A stretch of 6,070 bases of DNA. Source: Gemmatimonadota bacterium. Its GTDB lineage: Bacteria; Gemmatimonadota; Gemmatimonadetes; Longimicrobiales; Gaopeijiaceae. The notes beneath the pieces were generated by a model. It did not search any database and was not told the origin of the DNA. It worked only from the letters and a program-made list of their open reading frames with translations. This document shows, piece after piece, positions 1 to 4,837 of this stretch. How positions within the stretch are numbered: position 1 is the first letter of the stretch; the number at the start of each line of letters is the position of its first letter. The position numbers and the translations under genes were made by a program. The stretch covers positions 1-6,070 of the forward strand of contig SKVI01000098.1 of the NCBI GenBank assembly GCA_007129525.1, written 5' to 3'.

Positions 1-861
1 CTCCTGGAGGACCCGGAGCAGCTTCACCTGTGTCGCTGGACTGATGGTGGCCACTTCGTCCAGGAATACCGTGCCCCCCTGGGCGGCCTCGAAGAGTCCC
101 CGCTTGGAGTGCACCGCACCGGTGAAGGCTCCCTTCAGGTGGCCGAAGAGCTCGGATTCCAGGAGGGTCTCGGTGAGGGCCGAGCAGGTGACGGGGACGA
201 AGGGCTTCCGTGCCCGCTCGGAGACCTCGTGAATGGCTCGGGCCACCAGCTCTTTTCCGGTGCCGGTCTCTCCGGTGATCAGCACGGTGGCCCGTGTGGG
301 AGCCACCCGTTCAATGAGATCGAACACCCGCTGCATCGCCGCCGTCTTGCCGATGATCTTGTCCCGGGGTCCCCCCTCGGTCCTGGCTCGCAGGTGGGCC
401 ACCTCGCGCCTCAGCTCCGTCTCTTCGAGAGCCCGCCTCAAGATGAGCAGAAGCTCCTCGGTTCGGAACGGCTTGTTCACGTAGTCGAAGGCCCCCAGCT
501 TCATGGCCTCCACGGCGGTGTCCACGCTTCCGAAGGCGGTCATGACGATGAACTGGGCGTCGGTCTGGGTGGCCGGCGCCGCCGAGAGGACATTCATGCC
601 GTGCATCCCGGGGAGGTTCAGGTCCAGGAGGACGACATCGTAGAGGGTTCGCTCGAGGCTTTTCAGGGCTTCCTCGCCGGTGCTCACCGCATCGACCCGG
701 TACGACTCGTCTCTGAGGGTAGGCACCAGGAGCTCCCGGATCACCTCCTCGTCCTCCACCACGAGCACGCTCGGGGCCGGCTGGGTCGTCGTCTGGTCGT
801 CGGCGCTTTCCGTGTCCCGGCGCCGACGCGGCTCGTGAGTGACGCTGCTTGATGGACTCAT
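1..861 (-). CDS. NtrC-family sigma-54-dependent response regulator (C-terminus cut by window edge)
   Basis: This is a cytoplasmic transcription activator that, when phosphorylated, should remodel RpoN-RNA polymerase by ATP hydrolysis. Only 287 residues are in the window. After a polar 30-residue tail comes a receiver domain (about 31-145) with the acidic pair E36/D37, phosphoacceptor D80 (VVLLDLNLPG), T108 and K130 (NKPF), all as in active receivers. A linker helix (146-165) leads to the AAA+ domain: Walker A GETGTGKE (197-204), sigma-54-contacting loop GAFTGA (244-249, intact) and Walker B GGTVFLDEV (262-270). The window ends at KLLRVLQE, so the arginine finger, sensor II and any Fis-type DNA-binding helix are not visible. 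The ATG start is supported by GAGGAG (870-875) eight bases upstream, and it overlaps the kinase stop in ATGA. It cannot be assigned to a named regulator. Family confidence is very high; the target genes are unknown. Confidence 0.96.
   Translation of the reverse strand, partial: MSPSSSVTHEPRRRRDTESADDQTTTQPAPSVLVVEDEEVIRELLVPTLRDESYRVDAVSTGEEALKSLERTLYDVVLLDLNLPGMHGMNVLSAAPATQTDAQFIVMTAFGSVDTAVEAMKLGAFDYVNKPFRTEELLLILRRALEETELRREVAHLRARTEGGPRDKIIGKTAAMQRVFDLIERVAPTRATVLITGETGTGKELVARAIHEVSERARKPFVPVTCSALTETLLESELFGHLKGAFTGAVHSKRGLFEAAQGGTVFLDEVATISPATQVKLLRVLQE
858..861 (-). other. ATGA stop/start overlap between kinase-like gene and regulator
   Basis: The TGA stop of the kinase-like gene (860-858) and the ATG of the regulator (861-859) share bases. 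A strong GAGGAG (870-875) lies inside the last kinase codons, eight bases before the ATG. This arrangement typically gives coupled, stoichiometric translation and supports a dedicated kinase-regulator pair. Confidence 0.93.
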
Positions 862-1715
862 GATCCTGACTCCTCGTGGTCGCCAATGCTTCGGATGTCG
901 GTGGGGAGCAGCACGGTGAAGGTAGCTCCCATGGGTTCGTCCTGCTGTTCCTCCAGTAGCAGGTCCCCGCCCTGTCGCAGGAGTGAAAGGCGCGTCAAGG
1001 CCAGTCCGACGCCCTCACGGCCCCATCCCGAGATGAAGGGGAGAAAGATCTTCGCCTCACGTTCCCGCGGAATTCCCGGTCCCGAATCCTGGATCCGGAC
1101 GTAGACCTCTTCCTCGCTCCAGGCTCCGCACGTCACGTCGATTCGACGCTCACTGGGCCAGTCGTCCAGAGCCAGGCGGGCATTTCCCAGGAGGGCCAGG
1201 AGGGCCTGCCGGACCTCGTGGGGATCGCCCCACGCGGTGAGCCCACATCCTGCCACCGGACACCTCAACTCGATGTTCGCCGCCTCGAGTTCCGGTCGAA
1301 GGGTCTCCACGACGCCGGAGACCAGCCGTTCCAGGTCCAGCGTACGCTGCCGCGGTGTACTGGGATGGGCGATGGCCAGGAGGGTGCGGGCCAGCCCTGC
1401 GAGCCGATGGCTCTGCTGCAGGATGAGCCCCAGCTCGTCCTGGTCGCCGATCCCGTTCGCCATCGGGGCCTCGGTGCCTCCCGCGGACGAGGCCGTCGGG
1501 GAGCGTTGGCGCCGGCGCAACCGGTCCACCGCCACCTCGATGGCGGTGAGCGGACTCCCAATCTCCCGCGCCAGGACACCCATGACTTCCTGCACGGCCT
1601 CCGAATCCCAGTCGGCGGGCTCCCGGGATGGCTCGTGCTGACCAGACGCCTCTCCCGGCTCCCCAAGCCGCCCTTCACCCGTATGGAGCGAAGAAGTCCC
1701 ACGGCGATCTGACAT
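858..1715 (-). CDS. Soluble histidine kinase-like protein lacking the phosphoacceptor His
   Basis: This 285-residue protein has no membrane segment and no recognisable sensor domain; the first 38 residues are polar and probably disordered. A DHp-like helix begins near 40: VMGVLAREIGSPLTAI aligns with the H-box (normally HExxNPL), but the His is Arg (R50, codon CGG at 1566-1568) and the following Asn/Thr is Ser (S54); E51 and P55 remain. An unusually long Ala/Gly/Ser-rich loop (about 71-92) precedes the second helix (93-117). The HATPase_c part keeps the N-box Asn (N178, LLGNARLAL), the G1 box DSGPGIP (210-216), PF (226-227) and a G2-like GVGLAL (235-240). It lies in an operon with the regulator, overlapping by ATGA, so the two are probably translationally coupled. 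Known kinases need the His to autophosphorylate; I infer that this one is a pseudokinase, a scaffold or allosteric partner, or uses another residue. Start ATG 1715 has only a weak GAGG 11 bases upstream. Confidence 0.9.
   Translation of the reverse strand: MSDRRGTSSLHTGEGRLGEPGEASGQHEPSREPADWDSEAVQEVMGVLAREIGSPLTAIEVAVDRLRRRQRSPTASSAGGTEAPMANGIGDQDELGLILQQSHRLAGLARTLLAIAHPSTPRQRTLDLERLVSGVVETLRPELEAANIELRCPVAGCGLTAWGDPHEVRQALLALLGNARLALDDWPSERRIDVTCGAWSEEEVYVRIQDSGPGIPREREAKIFLPFISGWGREGVGLALTRLSLLRQGGDLLLEEQQDEPMGATFTVLLPTDIRSIGDHEESGS
870..875 (-). promoter_or_regulatory. Shine-Dalgarno GAGGAG for the response regulator
   Basis: GAGGAG on the minus strand is followed by an eight-base spacer and ATG at 861. 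It decides the regulator start: no other ATG nearby in that frame has a comparable ribosome site, and starting here leaves a full receiver domain. Confidence 0.85.
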
Positions 1716-1769
1716 CAGGTACCAGGCCTCGGGCGGCGGAGTTCGGGTGCGCAGTGGAGGCGGTGGGGC

Positions 1770-2294
1770 TCACACGCTGGCATCGCCCGCCACCACCCTG
1801 AGTACGTCAAAGGCCGTCACGATGCCAGCCAGCTTGCCCTCCTCCACCACCAACGCTCGGTGGATCCTTCCCTGTACCAAAAACTCGGCGAGCTCCCAGA
1901 TGACCATCTCCGGGTCGACCGTGAAGGCCACCGGGGTCATGATCTCGTCCACCGTGGTCTCGTCCAGAGCCAGTCCCTCGAAGCCGGACGAGCCTGGTAC
2001 CAGCATGACACTGCTTTCCGGAGCCAGGAAGTAGGCATCAGGATCATCGTCGTCGCCATCGGCTGAGCGGCCGATCCCCTCCCAGAAGGCCTCGGCCACC
2101 GGAACCTCCTTGTCCCGGGCCGCCAGCCGGATCACGTCGGATCGGGACACCACGCCCCGGATCCGGCCTTCGGAATCCAGGACCGGCACGCCGCTGATGC
2201 CCTCCTGATCCAGCAGCTGAACGAGTGCTTGCACGCTGGAACCCTGTCGAACGGCGATCACGTCGGTCTGCATGATATCACGGACAGTACGCAT
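1770..2294 (-). CDS. Tandem CBS-domain protein
   Basis: This is a 174-residue soluble protein made of one CBS pair (Bateman module). CBS1 spans about 4-59 (VRDIMQTDVIAV ... GVPVLDSEGRIRGVVSRSDVIRLA) and CBS2 about 113-171 (TVDEIMTPVAFTVDPE ... HRALVVEEGKLAGIVTAFDVLRVV). Both have the DIM/EIMTP entry and the closing G(V/I)V(S/T)xxDV motif. CBS pairs commonly bind adenine nucleotides or related ligands and act as energy or ion sensors; the ligand here is unknown. A 50-residue insert between the repeats (60-112) carries an acidic run (GDDDDPDAY, 80-88). I chose ATG 2294 (MRTVRDIM) because GGAG lies nine bases upstream and such proteins usually begin this way. ATG 2309 (adding METAD) is in frame but is preceded only by a C/T-rich stretch. 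It is the first gene of the leftward cluster, 54 bases before the kinase-like gene, so it probably feeds a signal to that system. Confidence 0.92.
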   Translation of the reverse strand: MRTVRDIMQTDVIAVRQGSSVQALVQLLDQEGISGVPVLDSEGRIRGVVSRSDVIRLAARDKEVPVAEAFWEGIGRSADGDDDDPDAYFLAPESSVMLVPGSSGFEGLALDETTVDEIMTPVAFTVDPEMVIWELAEFLVQGRIHRALVVEEGKLAGIVTAFDVLRVVAGDASV

Positions 2295-2305
2295 GTCTGC
2301 GGTCT

Positions 2306-2315
2306 CCATATCGAT
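2306..2315 (+). repeat. 10-base repeat CCATATCGAT, copy 1
   Basis: An exact copy is at 2688-2697 in the same orientation. This copy lies in the leader of the CBS gene, covering the alternative ATG at 2309. It contains the palindrome ATCGAT and is AT-rich compared with its surroundings. It may be an operator pair or chance. Confidence 0.3.
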
Positions 2316-2433
2316 GTCTGGAGGGTGGGAGGGAGCCCGACCGAACTCGCCGGTGCTCCCAGGCCGACCCCGCAGGGGGTTGATGGCTGTGTCCTGGGTG
2401 AAGGCGGGATGGGCCGCCTCGCTTCCCCAAGGG

Positions 2434-2450
2434 AAACAAGGACCGTGCCG
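2434..2450 (-). promoter_or_regulatory. Candidate sigma-54 (-24/-12) promoter for the CBS-kinase-regulator operon
   Basis: Read on the minus strand the site is CGGCACGGTCCTTGTTT, against the RpoN consensus TGGCACG-N4-TTGCW. GGCACG matches exactly, the GG to -12 dinucleotide spacing is the required 10 bases, and TTG matches. The deviations are C for T before GG and T for the -12 C. Transcription would start near 2424, about 130 bases before ATG 2294. The operon encodes a sigma-54 activator, so the match makes biological sense, but the -12 deviation lowers confidence. Confidence 0.45.
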
Positions 2451-2515
2451 CGGCTGACGGGGAGGCCGGGACGAGCCAGAGTTCCCGGCCGACTCCGGGT
2501 GTGCGGGATTCTGGC

Positions 2516-2606
2516 CTTGCAGTTGGCATGCGGGCTTGCGGAGTGTCCTTGCGGGTCCGCCAGATCGCAAGCAAGGGGATCGCATTTTCCGTCCGGTGCG
2601 CTGCAA
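2516..2606. repeat. Cluster of TTGC/GCAA direct and inverted repeats (candidate activator-binding site)
   Basis: TTGC occurs at 2517, 2536 and 2549, and the complement GCAA at 2567, 2571 and 2603. Within this, CTTGCGG is repeated directly (2535-2541 and 2548-2554, 13-base period). GCTTGCG (2534-2540) is inverted as CGCAAGC (2566-2572), centred near 2553. GATCGCA is repeated at 2563-2569 and 2578-2584. The core lies roughly 110-150 bases upstream of the start predicted for the sigma-54-like promoter, a normal enhancer distance for NtrC-type activators. That it binds the encoded regulator is inference. Confidence 0.45.
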
Positions 2607-2646
2607 ACGGGGTTCAGTGCGGAGACCAGGTGAGACAATATGTCCT

Positions 2647-2684
2647 GCCGGGGGACGGGACGGCTCCCCGACGCCGTCACCGGC
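2647..2684 (+). other. GC-rich nested stem-loop in the leader of the PAS-PAS-GAF kinase
   Basis: GACGGC (2659-2664) pairs with GCCGTC (2673-2678) across an eight-base loop. GCCGG (2647-2651) can pair with CCGGC (2680-2684) outside it, leaving an asymmetric seven-base bulge. No U-tract follows, so it does not look like an intrinsic terminator. It could affect leader RNA stability, or it may be incidental in GC-rich DNA. Confidence 0.3.
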
Positions 2685-2687
2685 TTC

Positions 2688-2697
2688 CCATATCGAT
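2688..2697 (+). repeat. 10-base repeat CCATATCGAT, copy 2
   Basis: Identical to 2306-2315 and located 68 bases before the rightward kinase start, so the two copies sit at the two ends of the intergenic region, one close to each divergent gene. Confidence 0.3.
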
Positions 2698-2749
2698 TCC
2701 ACCCTTCTACCTTCGGGAACACCGTGTGCACCTGCAATGCCGGTCCCCT

Positions 2750-2754
2750 GAGGA
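2750..2754 (+). promoter_or_regulatory. Shine-Dalgarno GAGGA for the PAS-PAS-GAF kinase
   Basis: GAGGA lies ten bases before ATG 2765, or nineteen before ATG 2774. The spacing favours 2765 as the start over the distant upstream in-frame ATG at 2501. Confidence 0.55.
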
Positions 2755-2764
2755 TCCAAGCCCG

Positions 2765-4828
2765 ATGGAGTCCATGCCCGTCCATCTGAATCGTGAGCTG
2801 CTCCCATCGATCCTCCGGATTGTAGCGGCTCCGGTGGTGGTGCTCGACGGCGAGGCCCGGATCCAGCTCTTCAACCGTGCGGCGGAGCAGGTGACCGGGT
2901 ACTCAGAAAGCGAGGTCCTGAGCCGCCCGGTCTGGTTTCTTCTTCCCGAAGATGAGGAGCCCAGGGCTCGCGAGATCTTCGACGAGCTCTTCAGCGACGG
3001 GAGGAACGGCCTGGACGGTCTGGAGGTGGCGTGGGTGACCCATACGGGCGAGCGGCGACCCATGGCCTGGACCTCGGCCCTCATCCGGGACGACGCCGAC
3101 GAGCCGGCGCGGCTCGTGCTCACCGGACTGGACCTCACCGAGCTCCGCGACCTGGAAGATCAGGCACGGGAGCGAGTGGCGGAGGACGCCCTCCGAAGAG
3201 CCCGCGAAGCCGCCCTCAAGAGCTCCGAGGCCCGCTTTTCCGGAATCGTGGAGATGGCCTCCGATGCCATCGTCTCGATGGATGCCGGCCAACGGATCAC
3301 CCTCTTCAACCGGGGAGCGGAGAAGATCTTCGGGTGGGAGGCCTCGGAGGTGCTGGGCGAGTCCGTCGAGGTGCTGCTTCCGGAGCACGCCCGGGAGCGC
3401 CATCGGGATCACGTGCAGGAGTTCGGACAAACGGAGGTCCGGGCCCGCCGGATGGGCGAGCGGCAGGAGATCTCCGGCCGGCGACGGGACGGCGAGACGT
3501 TTCCTGCGGAGGCGTCCATCATCAAGACCGAGGTAGACGGAGAGCGGTTCTTCACGGTGGTTCTCCGAGACATTTCGGACCGGCATCGGACCCAGAGGGA
3601 GCAACAATTCCTCCTGCGAGCGGGAGAGCTCCTGGCGTCCTCCCTGGACCTGGACATCACCCTCTCCACCCTCGCCGACGCCGCCGTGGGATTCCTGGCC
3701 GACTACTGCGTGGTGGACCTCCTCGAGTCGGACGGGGAGGTCCGCCGGATTCGTGTGTCCAGTCGGAAGGGCGCCGATCCGTGGCCGGCCCAGGTCCTCC
3801 GGGACGTGGAGTTGGATCGGAGCCGACCCCACCTGGTGCACCACGTGCTGGAAACCGGGAAGGCCCAGATTGTGTCGCCGGTCACCACGGAACACCTGGA
3901 AGGCGTGGCTCAGGGGGCTCAGCACCTGGAGGCCCTGCATCGCATGGACCCCGGCTCCTACCTCGTGGTGCCCCTCGAGGCCCGCGGTCGTATGCTGGGC
4001 GTACTGCTCCTGGTGGCCTCGACCCGACGACGCCCGTACGATGAGCAGGATCTGGAGCTGGCCCGGGAAGTGGGGCTCCGGGCGGGTATGGCGGTGGACA
4101 ATGCCCGACTCTACCGTGACGCCCAGCGGGCGATTCAGGCCAGGGACGACGTTCTGGGCGTGGTGTCGCACGACCTGGGGAACCCCCTGCAGGCGATCTT
4201 CATCGGCCTCGAGGCCCTGGAGCGGACCCGTCGCCGGGAGGGCGACGAGGAGACGAGTCAGGACTATTACATGTCGGCCATTCGCCGCTCAGCCGAGCTC
4301 ATGCAGCGACTGATCCACGAGCTGCTGGAAGTCCGGCGGATGGAGGAGGGACACCTGGGCCTGGAGCGCATCGAGCAACCGCTGGGGCCCCTGGTGGAGG
4401 AGGCGCTCGAGCTCATCGACCCTCTGGCCCGGGTGAAGGCCGTGACCCTCCGGAGTGAGCTGACGCCCGCCGGCCTGCCCGAGGTACCGGTGGACGCCGA
4501 CCGTATGCTCCAGGTGCTTTCCAACCTGGTGGGAAACGCGGTAAAGCATACGCCGGAGGCTGGATCCGTCACCATTCGGGGGGCGTGCTTTTCCGACGAG
4601 ATCCGGATCTCCATCGCGGATACGGGCGAGGGGATCCCCCAGGAGGACCAGGAGCAGGTCTTCGAGCGGTTCTGGAGAGCGGAGCGCACGGGAGGCAAAG
4701 GCCTGGGGCTGGGCCTGGCCATCGCCAAGGGGATCGTCCGAGCTCACGGGGGCCGGATCTGGGTCGAAAGCGAAGTGGATCGGGGCAGCACCTTCCACTT
4801 CACCCTCCCTCGCACTTCGGAAGACTGA
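2765..4828 (+). CDS. Cytoplasmic PAS-PAS-GAF sensor histidine kinase
   Basis: This 687-residue protein is a multi-sensor kinase with no signal peptide or membrane segment, so it probably reads an intracellular cue. The order is PAS1 (about 11-125, with VVVLDGEARIQLFNRAAEQVTG), a charged helical linker (126-155), PAS2 (156-272, with AIVSMDAGQRITLFNRGAE and a PAC-like end VVLRDISDR), GAF (about 283-448), HisKA (VVSHDLGNPLQAI, phosphoacceptor H469) and HATPase_c. The last carries N-box NLVGNAVKHT (N587/N591), G1 DTGEGIP (619-625), F-box FERFWR (633-638) and G2 GKGLGLGLA (644-652). All catalytic boxes are intact. There is no attached receiver and no regulator gene follows in the window. The frame is open upstream to an ATG at 2501, but those 88 codons look non-coding. 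ATG 2765 has GAGGA ten bases upstream and ATG 2774 is a close alternative. No cofactor ligand (haem, flavin) can be assigned. Confidence 0.95.
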   Translation: MESMPVHLNRELLPSILRIVAAPVVVLDGEARIQLFNRAAEQVTGYSESEVLSRPVWFLLPEDEEPRAREIFDELFSDGRNGLDGLEVAWVTHTGERRPMAWTSALIRDDADEPARLVLTGLDLTELRDLEDQARERVAEDALRRAREAALKSSEARFSGIVEMASDAIVSMDAGQRITLFNRGAEKIFGWEASEVLGESVEVLLPEHARERHRDHVQEFGQTEVRARRMGERQEISGRRRDGETFPAEASIIKTEVDGERFFTVVLRDISDRHRTQREQQFLLRAGELLASSLDLDITLSTLADAAVGFLADYCVVDLLESDGEVRRIRVSSRKGADPWPAQVLRDVELDRSRPHLVHHVLETGKAQIVSPVTTEHLEGVAQGAQHLEALHRMDPGSYLVVPLEARGRMLGVLLLVASTRRRPYDEQDLELAREVGLRAGMAVDNARLYRDAQRAIQARDDVLGVVSHDLGNPLQAIFIGLEALERTRRREGDEETSQDYYMSAIRRSAELMQRLIHELLEVRRMEEGHLGLERIEQPLGPLVEEALELIDPLARVKAVTLRSELTPAGLPEVPVDADRMLQVLSNLVGNAVKHTPEAGSVTIRGACFSDEIRISIADTGEGIPQEDQEQVFERFWRAERTGGKGLGLGLAIAKGIVRAHGGRIWVESEVDRGSTFHFTLPRTSED

Positions 4829-4830
4829 GG
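4827..4830 (+). promoter_or_regulatory. Shine-Dalgarno GAGG overlapping the kinase stop codon
   Basis: The last two bases of the kinase TGA (4826-4828) form the start of GAGG, seven bases before GTG 4838. It fixes the GTG start of the downstream membrane protein and suggests that its translation depends on ribosomes finishing the kinase. Confidence 0.75.
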
Positions 4831-4837
4831 CGAAGCG

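Larger units (their letters stand above)
2295..2764. other. Divergent intergenic regulatory region
   Basis: These 470 bases separate the two divergent clusters and contain no convincing gene: translations in every frame lack domain-like sequence and carry mixed, low-hydrophobic composition. What can be seen is a sigma-54-like element facing left, a TTGC/GCAA repeat cluster, a short palindrome GACA-ATA-TGTC (2634-2644), a GC-rich stem-loop and a 10-base direct repeat near each end. The part before the rightward kinase is somewhat less GC-rich than the genes. No clear sigma-70 promoter was identified for either direction. Confidence 0.8.

Noticed and set aside
109..852. Plus-strand open frame opposite the response regulator
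   Set aside because: It runs antisense to a frame with complete receiver and AAA+ motifs; its translation is Gly/His-rich without recognisable domains.
1716..1769. Possible terminator or promoter between the CBS and kinase-like genes
   Set aside because: The 54 bases show no stem with a U-tract and no recognisable promoter, so read-through in one operon is the simplest view.
2524..2539. TGGCAT-N6-TTGC on the plus strand as a sigma-54 promoter for the rightward kinase
   Set aside because: The spacing between GG and GC is 11 bases rather than the required 10, and it lies inside the repeat cluster, which explains its TTGC.
2613..2639. TTCAGT and GACAAT as a sigma-70 promoter for the rightward kinase
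   Set aside because: The spacer is only 15 bases and both hexamers are weak matches, which is not enough to annotate.
2501..2764. In-frame N-terminal extension of the PAS-PAS-GAF kinase from ATG 2501
   Set aside because: The 88 extra residues are Arg/Cys/Pro-rich and domain-free, and they would cover the repeat cluster. ATG 2765 has a ribosome site and starts just before PAS1.
2295..2807. N-terminal extension of the CBS protein from ATG 2807
   Set aside because: The extension is Pro/Arg/Gly-rich, overlaps the start of the divergent kinase, and adds nothing domain-like. The CBS fold begins at MRTVRDIM.
2903..4171. Long open frame on the minus strand opposite the PAS-PAS-GAF kinase
   Set aside because: It is a GC-driven shadow of the kinase: no domain motifs, His/Gly/Pro-rich composition, and the sense strand has full kinase motifs throughout.
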